From: Limnanthes douglasii subsp. nivea
Taxonomy: Eukaryota; Streptophyta; Magnoliopsida; Brassicales; Limnanthaceae
NCBI GenBank assembly: GCA_036936605.1
Contig: JAUPFV010000002.1
Location: 251,989,305-252,053,304 of the forward strand
DNA length: 64,000 bases
Reading direction: 5' to 3'
In this document: piece by piece, positions 53,192-63,690 of the stretch
Position numbering within the stretch: the stretch's first letter is position 1
How the letters are laid out: each line of letters opens with the position of its first letter
Made by a program: the position numbers and the translations under genes
Notes under the pieces: generated by a model
Told to the model about the DNA's origin: nothing
Database searches by the model: none
The model's input: only the letters and a program-made list of their open reading frames with translations

Positions 53192-55534
53192 CTATTGGTC
53201 ATTTATACGGACTGCCCCCAGCGTTCGTGGAGCCAAGGCAGTGGCATAACATTCTCTTGCAACTTTTTGACTGCTCCGGACAACCCCAACCTGCCCCTGA
53301 ACAGCGTATTTTAGACACTGATGGACTGTCGAAGCCACTGCATGCATCCTAGAGAGCCAAGATCTCCCTAGAATAGCATTGTAGCAAGTGGGACAATCCA
53401 CCACAATGAAAAGTATTCTGACTGTTTTCTTGAAAGGGCCTCTGCCCAACAATACTTCCTCTTCGAACTCACCGATTACATCAGCTGAGCTGCCCGTGAA
53501 GCCTACGATCGATCTGTCTGACTTTTGAATCACAGCTGGATTTTTCATTTTCTTGTAAGTATCTAGGAAAAGGATATTGGCAGAGCTCCCAGTATCTACC
53601 AGGATTCGCCTTATCTCATTGCCCCCTATCGATGCTCCTATGACAACAGCATCTTCATGAGGGCCAGCAATGTCTCTCAAATCATCCCCATCAAAGACAA
53701 TGAATGGGAATAAACTTGACGATTGATAAGAGGTCATGCCCCCTTCTAGTTGGGTAGCCAAATTATGAATATGCCTTTTTCTTGATGAAGTGGTAGGAGC
53801 CGTTACAGTGTCCCCTCCGAAAATTGTCAAGGACTCAAAGAATTTAATGAGCCCGGAGACCGACCTGGAACGCTCCTCTATTGCACCCACTCTGTTCCTT
53901 GTTGGATCAGGATCCAAATATTCAGATTCCACATCAAACCTTTCAATGATCACCATAGCCCCTTCTGGGGCAGCATTAACCGGAGCAGCCCGGTGAGTGT
54001 TGTCAGGCCTGTTGCCTCCTCTTCTTTTAACGTATGCACCCAATTTCCCTCTTTCAATCAGGTTCTGAACCTCTTGTTTCAAGGCTATGCAATCATCAGT
54101 AGTATGGCCAATATCATTGTGATATTGACAAAAAGAACTGTTTCGATGTTCTCTGGGAGACTGCAAGGTTGCTGGTCTCCGGTAGTGTACTTCATCTTTA
54201 GTTTTATCAAAAATGGTTGCCACACTTTCTTTGAGTTCTGCAAACCACTCCGGTTGGACCCATGGCCCTCTTTTGTTTCTAGACTGTTGGCTTTGTGCAG
54301 GGGTAGCTGGTTGAGACTCAGCTTTTCCTCTTCCATGCCCCTGTCCGGTTTCTCTAGCTTTGTTTCCGGACTGGTTTTGATTTGGAGTTGGTGCCACCGG
54401 GGTGGATCTCACCTGTCTGTGCACCCTGGTCTTCTTTGTTTCATCAACATTTATTTGTTTCCCAACTTGATTTAGCAATCCACCCCAGGTCATGGCTTTC
54501 TTCCTTGTTACTGAATCAGCCAGGTTGCCCGGGTTCAAACCTTGTCTCAGGGATGCTATTGCCACTTGTTTGAAGCAATCAGCCAGCCCGTTCTTTGTGT
54601 TCACAAAACGACTTATGTATTCTTTCAACGATTCATTTGGCTCTTGGGCACAATGGATTATGGTATCTCCATTACCTTTGAGCTCCTTACTCCCCACAAA
54701 TTGCCTTCGAAAGGCCACCCAAAAGGTATCAAAGTCTCTGATACAACCCTGAGGAAGGCTGTTGTACCACTTCAGAGCACTCCCCGTAAAGGACTGGGAG
54801 AATGCCCTGCAGAGTAGTTTATCATCATCATCAAAGTTCATCATGAAGTTCTTGAATTGCTCCAGATGATTGTCTGGATCAGTACTGCCATCGTACTTCT
54901 CCATCTTGGTGCTATCAAACCTCTTGGGGAGGTTTCCGGACAGTATCTTGGAAGACAATGGCGATTGCCTCCAGTTCCTCCCACGACTGAACGCAGTATC
55001 CTCATTAGGTGTTGCAAAGATACCTGGCTCATCATGGAAGGCAAAAGGATCCACCAGCATCCGGTCTATATGCCTCCGGCTGTGAGATGATCCTTTTCCA
55101 ATGTGCCTTTTCATTCTTCCATGGTGATCTCTTTTTCTGGAATACTTTTTAACTTGCTTCTGTTTTTTCCTGGTTCGCCGCTCATCACTACTAGAGGACA
55201 AGGATTTTTCATTTCCCTCACTGTCCGAAGAGCTGTCCGAAGATTCTGAGCTTGAGTCAGAACTCTCCACAGGCTTGGACCGGTGAGACTTTTTAGAACT
55301 GGTATGTGTCTTTTTAGTGCTCACATGAGTTTTTGAAGCCTCATCCTCTTGAGGGTTATCAGAGCGATGAGCAACTGATGCTTTGGACTTTTCCTTCATG
55401 CCCATCTTGGCCTTCTCAGCCCTCAGAGCTTCTATTTCGACCCTCAACCTGTCACGCTCTTGGACAGTATATTCATCGTTCTCTTCCACCACTTCAAGCA
55501 AAGCTGGTGGAAGCTCTGGATTATCCGGATTCAT
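53192..55534 (-). CDS. Tat-C Gag-protease polyprotein (780 codons)
   Basis: It starts at the ATG at 55534 (MNPDNPELPPALLEV), 52 bp after the PBS. Domains: an N-terminal helix (EYTVQERDRLRVEIEALRAE, about 15-45); a Ser/Lys/Arg-rich stretch (about 75-165); retrotransposon gag domain (about 225-345, AFSQSFTGSALKWYNSL); a zinc-knuckle-like motif FCQYHNDIGHTTDDC near 470; aspartic protease with active site DTGSS at 647-651. It forms the virus-like particle and processes the polyprotein. It ends at TAG 53192-53194, with homologous sequence continuing in the same frame after it. Intact, with no frameshift. Confidence 0.93.
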   Translation of the reverse strand: MNPDNPELPPALLEVVEENDEYTVQERDRLRVEIEALRAEKAKMGMKEKSKASVAHRSDNPQEDEASKTHVSTKKTHTSSKKSHRSKPVESSDSSSESSDSSSDSEGNEKSLSSSSDERRTRKKQKQVKKYSRKRDHHGRMKRHIGKGSSHSRRHIDRMLVDPFAFHDEPGIFATPNEDTAFSRGRNWRQSPLSSKILSGNLPKRFDSTKMEKYDGSTDPDNHLEQFKNFMMNFDDDDKLLCRAFSQSFTGSALKWYNSLPQGCIRDFDTFWVAFRRQFVGSKELKGNGDTIIHCAQEPNESLKEYISRFVNTKNGLADCFKQVAIASLRQGLNPGNLADSVTRKKAMTWGGLLNQVGKQINVDETKKTRVHRQVRSTPVAPTPNQNQSGNKARETGQGHGRGKAESQPATPAQSQQSRNKRGPWVQPEWFAELKESVATIFDKTKDEVHYRRPATLQSPREHRNSSFCQYHNDIGHTTDDCIALKQEVQNLIERGKLGAYVKRRGGNRPDNTHRAAPVNAAPEGAMVIIERFDVESEYLDPDPTRNRVGAIEERSRSVSGLIKFFESLTIFGGDTVTAPTTSSRKRHIHNLATQLEGGMTSYQSSSLFPFIVFDGDDLRDIAGPHEDAVVIGASIGGNEIRRILVDTGSSANILFLDTYKKMKNPAVIQKSDRSIVGFTGSSADVIGEFEEEVLLGRGPFKKTVRILFIVVDCPTCYNAILGRSWLSRMHAVASTVHQCLKYAVQGQVGVVRSSQKVARECYATALAPRTLGAVRINDQ

Positions 55535-55586
55535 TCGGACAGAATTTCCTTACTTGGTTTTGAATGCTTGATTCAGGCACCGTCGC

Positions 55587-55605
55587 CTCCCACTGTGGTC
55601 GTCAA
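55587..55605 (-). other. Tat-C primer-binding site (variant)
   Basis: In element sense TTGACGACCACAGTGGGAG follows the 5' LTR after two bases, identical to Tat-B. The first three bases are TTG instead of the usual TGG. Confidence 0.7.
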
Positions 55606-55607
55606 TT

Positions 55608-56090
55608 TGGTGTGGATAAAAGTAGCCTGAGGGTAGGCTGGTAATTTCAAGTGGAGTTTTAGGGCGGTGTAAGGGTGTTTCACGGTGGTGTGGTGGTGTT
55701 TAAGGGTGTTTCAAAGTGTTTCAAGGGTGGAGAGAGAATTAAGCAGCCTGGCAGCAGTTAATGTTTCTTACCCATAGTTAATGTTGGTGGTTGGGTATTT
55801 ATAGTATGATATTTGGGCCCTTATGGGCTTTCGGGTCAAGTTTAATGGACCCGGGTCATGTTTAAAGACCCAAGAGTTTTAAGCAGATGTGCAGGTAGCT
55901 TAGTCAGACAGTGATTAGGTTTTTTAGTACTTTAGTCATAGTTCGAACTGCCTTATGTTTGCAGTGTTCAAGATCATCTGTCCGGTTCAATCAGTGATGT
56001 CCGAATTGAAGTCATGGAGTCTGTCCGAATTTACGGGGTGATTTACTTTGGACTACCCTTCCGGGGAGCTCTTCGAATTCGGACTCATCA
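55608..56090 (-). repeat. Tat-C 5' LTR
   Basis: 483 bp, paired with 45568-46050 with 3 differences. The minus-strand TATA box CTATAAATACCC (about 55793-55805) drives the genomic RNA. Followed outward by the TACAT duplication. Confidence 0.97.
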
Positions 56091-56095
56091 TACAT

Positions 56096-56900
56096 AAATC
56101 TTTACCTCACCATTAATGTTAAAGATGATGTAAAAAAGATATTAAGATCACACGAAGATGCAATAATTATCATCCTTGAGATTCATTGGGTAAAATAAAT
56201 CATATGATACAAGAAGCTCAACCAATATCATCTTCAAGAAGAGTTATGATCAGATCTATAGCATAACACTTTTAGCACATGCAAGAAGAGTACATACTAG
56301 TTTCCTTTAAGAAGAAACTTCGATTCTCACAGTATTAAAGCTAGATGTGTAATATAGTAGAATAAATTTTTAAAGAATGTACGATACCTTTAGATGATAT
56401 TATATAGACTTCCATGTACAACTCTGTCTTTGGGCGAACACAACTTAAACAAATGTATGTTATTGTTTCCATGGTGCACGAAGGCATTTGGTACATCATT
56501 AATGGAAGTGCCAGTGTAATTTGAAGTAGTTAATACATACCCCGAGAACATCACGATGATTCTCTGGTACTCAATAAATAACACTTAGCGGGAGGAGGAA
56601 TAATCTTAAATGATACAGAGGATTCTATGAAGGCCCCTCGTATAGTGGAACGAATAGAAATTGTGGAAGCAGTAATATTAAGAGCAACATAGTAGTCCGC
56701 ATAGGTTAGCACTTACAAAGGACCTTTCGAACAGATTTATTAACTTTTTTATCCAAGAATTTGGATGTATTTCTTTTGTCTGTCCATTATGTAACCGGAG
56801 TATCACCTACACTAGCATACCATAAATTTGCTATATAGTAATTGCGTGCCGGTAAAGCAAAGGCACCGACTCTTATGTATTATCTCTTACAATTTAATGC
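56096..56900 (+). pseudogene. Gypsy-G continuation: protease-linker remnant
   Basis: Directly beyond the Tat-C duplication the plus strand reads INVKDDVKKILRSHEDAIII. This fits the conserved block before the gypsy protease (HEDAVVIVAAI in Tat-A). Further on only scattered similarity remains (about 56610-56650). It is the other half of the gypsy copy split by Tat-C. Confidence 0.6.
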
Positions 56901-57383
56901 ATTTTTAACATATGAGGATCCAATAAATATAACTATTTTTAGTTATTTTTTATTATCTATAACGAGTATTTAGTTTGACTACTTTTGATCATATTTTTAT
57001 AATTAATTGTATTATCCATTTAGTCAATTAATAATTTACAATGTTTGATTAATTTTAGTTATTTATAGTAGTTTATATTTGGTTTTAATTATTATTTGTT
57101 AATGATTTTCTCTCTATCTGACGCTCAAAATAATCGTTATTATGCTAAGTTGGTATCATATCTTCATTAGATTCTAAAACAAATCTAATAAGTTTCAATA
57201 GTTGGTGATTGTGGTCTCTCGATGCAAGTTTTAAATGATAAATTCAAATATAGTAATCATAGTTCATGGTGTGATGAATAATTAATTTATAAAAAAAATC
57301 ATAAAATTATATTTTTAAATCTCATATTACAATCCGCTTCAATTTAAAAATATTTTTACATTTCAAAGTTGTGATTATAGCAT
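56901..57383. other. AT-rich DNA, nothing recognised
   Basis: No gene, RNA gene or repeat end seen. Confidence 0.6.
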
Positions 57384-58035
57384 TTAGGATGCGAAGATTA
57401 AGATTTTGAAAGTGCAAATCACATAACCAGGCTCCACTTCTTTAGACCGTTTTTTACCTCTGATATCTCCATCTCGTTCCTGTTTGTCATCGTGCTTGGA
57501 AGATCGTTCCGTCCGGTTAGCTCGGCTAGCCTCTAAGCCTGATTGGTGATTCGCCCGACTCGTCATCCTAACCTTAGTGGTGAGAGCGTGGAAAACGTCA
57601 TTCATTCCTGCTATGGTGGCATGCTTGTCTTGCTCTCTGGTGTCTCGTCCGCATGCCACTCTCAGCTGTTCTTGATGAAAACGTTGGATTTTCTGCTCCA
57701 ACTATTGAAAAACTGGGTTAGCCGCTACCTTAGCTTCTGGTGTATTATGAAACACAGGAGCATCCACTGGCCTATAAAGAGCAACATCAGTTCCATGAAT
57801 GGTTTTCAGTGGTAGCATTTGAGAGGTTGGTTCCACTGGTCCACCGGATGCCGCTATCACGGTCTCCTAGGTAGCAACAGGGGTGGGGTGAACATTGTCT
57901 TACCGAAGTAACGGATTCGCCACCGATCTCGTATTCTCTACCGCATTACTCGATTCCGGAATTTCTCTCTCGATTCCTGACCTAGTAACTAACATGGTTA
58001 AAGTGACTTACAACTCGTTCCCACATACGGCGCCA
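57384..58035 (-). pseudogene. Gypsy gag 5' end with PBS (Gypsy-F), minus strand
   Basis: In minus sense a PBS TGGCGCCGTATGTGGGAA (58035-58018) is followed by an ATG near 57994 (MLVTRSGIEREIPESS). Then comes a decayed gag N-terminus: EQKIQRFHQEQLRVACGRD, MNDVFHALTTKVRMTS, and a charged stretch RANRTERSSKHDDKQERDG. The helix-rich charged start is usual for gypsy gag. It breaks off near 57384; no pol follows. Confidence 0.65.
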
Positions 58036-58039
58036 AATT

Positions 58040-58690
58040 TGTTAAAGGAAATAAGAAAGAATTTACCAAGTAGAAAAACTATTATTGTTAGAAAAGAGAA
58101 GTTACATTTGTTTAGGGTTTTTCCGTTATTTATATCTTTCTTCCCCATTTATGGGCGGTTACGATGACCATTATCTCCACTATTACATTCATAAATCCAT
58201 TTACATTATGAAGCCTACATTTATGACTAAGTTGTTTAATGGTTTGACTATGTCCGTTTATAAATGACATTATATCATGGTTAAACTGTTTCTCCTTTGG
58301 AATACGCTCGTTCTGCTTCGACCACTTACTCGACCGAGCCCAGTTCAGTAGTCATCTCGTTCGGTTTCCTTGCTATGCTTTAAAAACATGCTCATTTTGA
58401 GCTCAACCTACACGGTTTTGTCGTTCGCTCGTCCCTTAGTCGTTCTTACTTCTGTCGCTTGGGTCATTAACGTATTCGTCTAGTTTGTCGTTCACTTGTG
58501 CTCGCGTTTCATCTTTTCTCTTTATCGAGGTCGGTTGTTTCTTTGTTGGGCGCTCAAACTATTGTCTTTATCTGGCTCGTCCTTTCACTATTTCAACATA
58601 TTCATATATTCGGTTATTCTTTCTTCTATCCGGGGAATACCCCCTTACCGGTCATGATCACAACGAGAACACTACCTAGAACTTGATCAA
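58040..58690 (-). repeat. Gypsy-F 5' LTR (right boundary approximate)
   Basis: It starts TGTTAAAGGAAATAAG on the plus strand, four bases from the PBS, and has a pyrimidine-rich style (CTCGTTCGGTTTCC, CTTAGTCGTTC) unlike its AT-rich flanks. The outer end is judged from the composition change near 58690. The second LTR is not in the window. Confidence 0.5.
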
Positions 58691-59200
58691 AAGTTTTTTT
58701 TCAACTCGAGTCAACTAATACACAATGATTACTTTTAATAATTTAATGATTGGTCAATGATAGTATTTAGTTTGACTAATTTTAATTATTTATGGCTTAC
58801 ATATTTAGTCAATTGTAAATTTATTATCTTTAACCAATTTTAATTTGTTATGGCAGTGTATATTTGTCGATTAATAATATTTATTTGGAGTGATTTTAGG
58901 ATTTTATTATTTTGTTCATACCTTTGAAAACAATTATAGTATGCGGTTTTATATCTTTTTCGTGTGAATGAACTGTTGTATCTATCCTATATGATACTCG
59001 TTATTCTACTTGACATCAATCTTTTAATAATTTTATAAGATTTATTAATTATTTTAATTTTTATACACAATTTACAATAATTATATCTACATATACATTA
59101 GTCATAACATGTACTTATTTTACACGAGTCAATAAAAATATTTTTATTAATATAATTGTCACTAGTATATTAATACAACTATTTCATCAAATGAGTAATT
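58691..59200. other. AT-rich DNA, nothing recognised
   Basis: Contains several variants of TTTAATTATTTATGGC and TTAGTCAATT that also appear near 56940-57080, so both stretches may derive from one old repeat. No gene. Confidence 0.5.
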
Positions 59201-59483
59201 TTTATCTAAAAATACTCAATTTTGGTAGAATAAGTTCATTAGATTCTTCCACATAATGAATATTATGTCCACCCAATAGATCCCCGTCTATAATATTTTT
59301 GTTCATGTTTAGAACATAAAAAACATTAATACGGAGGATTAATTTTTCTCGTGTAAACAACAACTTAATATTGTATCGACCTTCAGCCTTGGATTTGTCG
59401 GTGATATCTATTTTGTGCATCAAATCATTATTCATATATGAATTAGGATTTCTCATGAGTATAGTGGACTGAAACACACACAC
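59201..59483 (-). pseudogene. Copia fragment between protease and GAG-pre-integrase
   Basis: The 93-codon minus-strand frame reads KLILRINVFYVLNMNKNIID followed by GDLLGGHNIHYVEESNELIL. This matches the copia block L..VL.VP.M.KNLISG..L...G......S...L that follows the protease. Nothing else of the element is recognisable nearby. Confidence 0.6.
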
Positions 59484-62100
59484 TATACCACCATTTAGAG
59501 GTTATATTTGTAAAGGTATTGATTTATTTCATCATTTTTACAATTTTCCCATTCGTGATATTTACACTCTCATTATTTCTGTAAATAATATAATCGTTCC
59601 AAAGTACACGGGTTTATCTCAAATGTAATAATTTTATTCACTATTCTTGAAGCCTATTTTATTTTGGTTATGAGTATTTTTGGATAATTTTTATTTTTTC
59701 CTCTTAGGTTAAACTACTTTGATACTCATTAAACTTCTTATTTTGTAACCTTCAATTGTTCTGTATTTCAGGAAAAATTTCTTTTGAATTTGAAGATACA
59801 TATGTATTTGATCAAAATAATACTCTACTAACTTATAGATAATTGTCTTCTAGGTCATCTTGCTATAATTTCTCTAACTTGGAAACCTTCCGGAAGTATG
59901 ACTTCATAAACACAACTTAATTAACTATGATTTAGAATTCATGGATTTAACAGATAAAAAGGTTTTCATCTATAAATTTATAATCATAAGTAAAGATAAT
60001 AAAAAAATTCTTAGACCTTCTTAATTTATTTTGTAATATTTTTCAAGAGCATTCCAAAATTTGTGTGTATAAGTTATGTCATCTTCTTTACACTTTTTCT
60101 TCTTTTTTTCTTAGTTTATATGGTATTTTTTAGATTTGGCCCAATAAATTTAGTCAACCTAGGTTTATTGCTCTAGAAAACCTTAAGATTTATAAACAAC
60201 AATTTCATTTCATTCTAAATGGAAATGTTTTGGTTTATAATTTTGATTATAAATATTATTGTTTTGGAAGTCGTGATGCTAAATAATTATCTTTTAATGT
60301 TATATCATCCGAACGATATGAAAAATCTAAATGTATTGGTGATGAACTTTCAAACAAAGAGTCTTTATGTTTTAGAATGTTGGAGACACGTAAATAATTA
60401 CATTTTTAACCTGTAATTATTTTACCACTCTATTGCTTGAGTTTTCTCATAAATATTATTTTAGGACATATCAAATATTGATCTTTTTTTAGAAATAAAT
60501 TAAAAATAAAACGTTTATTTAATAAATAAAATTTGAGAGACTTAAAAAATGTGCTACACTGTTAAAGAATATTTGTTTGTTATTACTTTAACATAAAAAT
60601 ATGTTTTTCCACTCTGTGATTACTCAATCAATTCTATCTATTGTTCAACTCACACGTAATTACAACTCATATTTCATTTACAAAAAAACAATTGATCCAA
60701 AATGGAATCTGGAAAACAAAAAAACCTTAAATGAAATAGAGTCAATAATGAATCACTGAAAAAATATCAAAAAATTTAAGATGTTTGGAAGAAAATCTTG
60801 CACATATTTTTAAAACTAAAGGAGAACAAACAGAAAAAGATAAGATTGAGTTGATTATATGGTTATCGTTGTACGGGTCATTTTGGTGTTGATCCAAAAT
60901 GTAATGACCTATTTGATGCAATTTAATAAGAGGCTTTGTGATCATTAATCCTAAAATAAAAGACATACCATTTTATAACTTTTATTTTTTTCTCTTAGAA
61001 TGGGAATGTGAATATTAACTAGCTTTACTCTAAGCAATGCAAATATATTTTTCAATAAAATTATACGATGATAAGTTTTATGTTTGTATTGTTCCGTGTG
61101 AGGATGTGTATTGTTTTGCATGATCCGTGCAAAAATCAAACTAATATTTTTACAAACCGAACAACTTGTTTGTCGTGTTTTCATGGGTTAGAGAAATAAA
61201 CATAATAATATAGAATAAAATTGGTTATTTTAAAATTATTATTGTTTGATTTGAGAATTTGTTTTTATAAATCGATACTTAAAATAATTTCAAGATTTGG
61301 AGAATAAGATAAGAAAAAATAATATAGTTTTATGTATATAATAATCAAAGTATGTTTTTGACTAGTGCCGTAATAATATTATAATAACAAAAAAAAATCA
61401 TCTATATTTTATGAAAGTTAGAGTTCTTTAAGAGATAATAATATTGAATAGTTTGAAGCATCTCGGATTGACTTAACGTTTTAAAATAATACAGTTGTCT
61501 TGATATAAAAACATAAATACTTATGCAAATTGACAGTCGTCACAATGAACAACAAAACTCGTCGCGATAAATGAGATGAAATTAGAGTTAGTAGATTATA
61601 GCCTCAAATCTCAGGTCACTCTGATGAGTTTATGATTTATGGGTCCTGAAATCATACACAGAACGTGCAACGAACTTGCCTTGTTCCCGCGACAACTAAA
61701 CTAGTTGTCGCGTAATAACACGTCTCAACATACCATATATCAACTACTCTTTTTTATTAATGTCACAAACATGTACCAAAATACTTATATCACACGTGTG
61801 AATACAATGATAATATACTTCCGTTCATTTTCAAAGCTTTTAAAACCGTCATTATGTCATTTAAGGTATATTACCCAAATTATTTTTTATTTTATTTTTT
61901 AGTTTTTAATTTTTATTTTTATTTAAAATAAAATTTATATCGCTATATCAATCAAATTTTAATATATATTTTAATATTTTATCCAATTTCAAAATTTAAA
62001 ACATATTAAAAAAATTATATTATCTCACTTTATAAATAACATTGATTTTAAAAATAAATTTGAATTTGTAATTAGTTTAAATTCTCATGTATATACTCTT
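59484..62100. other. AT-rich DNA without a recognised gene
   Basis: Short accidental frames only. The one structured site is the hairpin at 61688-61712. Confidence 0.55.
61688..61712. repeat. Perfect 10-bp inverted repeat
   Basis: CGCGACAACT-AAACT-AGTTGTCGCG. A related GTCGCGATAA lies at about 61561. It may be the end of a small DNA transposon, but no partner end was identified. Confidence 0.7.
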
Positions 62101-62539
62101 AAGTCGTCTTTATGACCATTATCCGTTATACGCTTGGTTGGTTCTTCTCGTTTAACATCTTGTGCCCTCATCTACCCTTAATATTTCCAGTTATTCGCTT
62201 TGTAGATTCCGCACGGAGCGAAGATCGAGCAGTAGATACCGAGCTCCTTATCTGATTTTTTTCCTTCTGCTCGGTCAGGAGCCGATTATCTTCTCATGAT
62301 TTCATCTTTCCCTTCTGCTCGGTCATGGTTCGGCTACATGAATTCGTCTTTCCTTTTCCTTATTCGGCGAAGTCTATCAACCGACTGATCCGACTTTGTC
62401 TGTGCTTCCAGAATTAAATAATTACCAGCTCGGCCTATGAGTCATTCTTCTCGGTTATGTATGTTTATTATCTTCATATGATGATTAGCCCCTCAACATT
62501 CTAGGCTAGGAGACTCTAGTTTCTCAAATTGGTCATCTT
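62101..62539. other. Pyrimidine-rich stretch, possible gypsy LTR remnant
   Basis: Composition and phrases (TTCTGCTCGGTCAGGAGCCG, TTCTGCTCGGTCATGGTTCG, CTCGGTTATG) resemble the Gypsy-F LTR style and stand out from AT-rich flanks. No ends or partner were found. Confidence 0.35.
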
Positions 62540-63690
62540 CGCTAGTCAATTCTACTGGTCTTCGATATTCATCCTTCAGGTGCCAAAGCAGCTTGGGATA
62601 AGATTACCTTGCCCTCAGATGAGGGTCACCTTGGGATTCTAAACCTTATGGTATGGAATCAAGCGGCTGCACTGAAGAAATTTTGGTTCATCTTGACAAA
62701 TAACCCTTCTTAAATTTGGACCAAATGTATATTCACATGAAAAATCAAGGATAAAAGCATATGGAGCCTCAGTGTAGGCTCCTCTCTGAACTTGGGGTGG
62801 AGAAATATTCTTAAACTCAGATCCTTCGCTTTTAAGCTCTACAGAGTTGACGTTGGAAAATGAGCCTCCATCTCTATATGGTATGACCTCCGGATTTACT
62901 CCACATCCCTTGCATGACAAAAACATGGTTTCAGACATTATCCACAACGACTCGTGCATGTGGACCTCTTAGATCTATTCAGATAGAAGGTCCCACCATC
63001 ATCATCTAATTGATATTAGTAATGCTATTAACTCTCTTCATATCACTTCTGATCAGGATGATACCTTTTGTGGATCCTAAACCAGAACCGCAACATATTC
63101 ACGATATGTAGTACTTACAAGTTTATTTAACCTTTAACACCGAAGGTTCCTTGGGTCATCTTAGTCAGGAATAAGTTTAACATTCTCATACATTATTTTA
63201 TTACTTGGTTAACAATTCAAGGGAATTTGTCCACTTGGCACATTGTGCTCTCTGTGGAAGCAATCCATAAACCATCAGCCATATCTTGGTTGACTGCAAC
63301 TACTTGAGGCTGTTTTGGAAGACTATCTTGAGAAAAAAATTTATGCCCTTCCCAAACTCAGACTGGTCATGCTGGCTTAATACTACGAGCACCTAGACCC
63401 CTTCATTAAGCGACCACGACCACTCTGGCATGTTGCGTTATGCGCAGTAATATACTATATTTGGAAAGAAATGAATGTTAGGATTTTCAACGACGCTCAA
63501 TCACTAGGTTCAAACGTTGCTCACCATATCTTGTCCGATCTCCGCTATAGATTCTAATGCACCAGGGTGGCTTTTCATGAATTATTAGACACACTGGATG
63601 ATCATGTCACTCGATAACCTATGTTGTTTACCTATTTATTATATATGTTTTTAGTCTTACATGTAACGTAACGGAAAACCCCCTACAAGT
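62540..63690 (+). pseudogene. LINE-3: C-terminal part of an L1 ORF2 (post-RT and zf-RVT), decayed
   Basis: The plus strand reads GAKAAWDKITLPSDEGHLGI and MVWNQAAALKKFWF, the block after RT in plant L1 proteins. SSISIWYD-like sequence follows near 62860, then DISNAINSLHITSDQDD. The zf-RVT block reads LTIQGNLSTW, CGSN, ISHILVDCNYLRLFWKTIL. The tail reads YTIFGKK and NAQSLGSNVAHH-like sequence up to about 63560. Frames shift several times. From 63600 to 63690 it passes into a probable 3' UTR. It is a 5'-truncated copy, the usual state of LINE insertions. Confidence 0.8.

Larger units (their letters stand above)
45568..56090 (-). mobile_element. Tat-C: young, nearly intact Tat-lineage gypsy retrotransposon with spliced antisense gene
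   Basis: The element is 10,523 bp, minus strand. Its 483-bp LTRs differ at only 3 positions by eye and the 5-bp duplication is perfect, so insertion is recent, of the order of a few hundred thousand years at usual plant LTR rates. The order is 5' LTR (right), PBS, gag-pro, RT-RNaseH-aRNH-integrase, antisense two-exon gene, PPT, 3' LTR (left). Gag-pro is open. Pol has two nonsense codons. The antisense gene is intact. It sits inside the old gypsy remnant. Confidence 0.97.

Noticed and set aside
62639..62959. 106-codon minus-strand open frame
   Set aside because: The plus strand reads LINE protein through the same bases (GAKAAWDKITLPSDEG, WNQAAALKKFW, ISIWYD), so the minus frame is a shadow.
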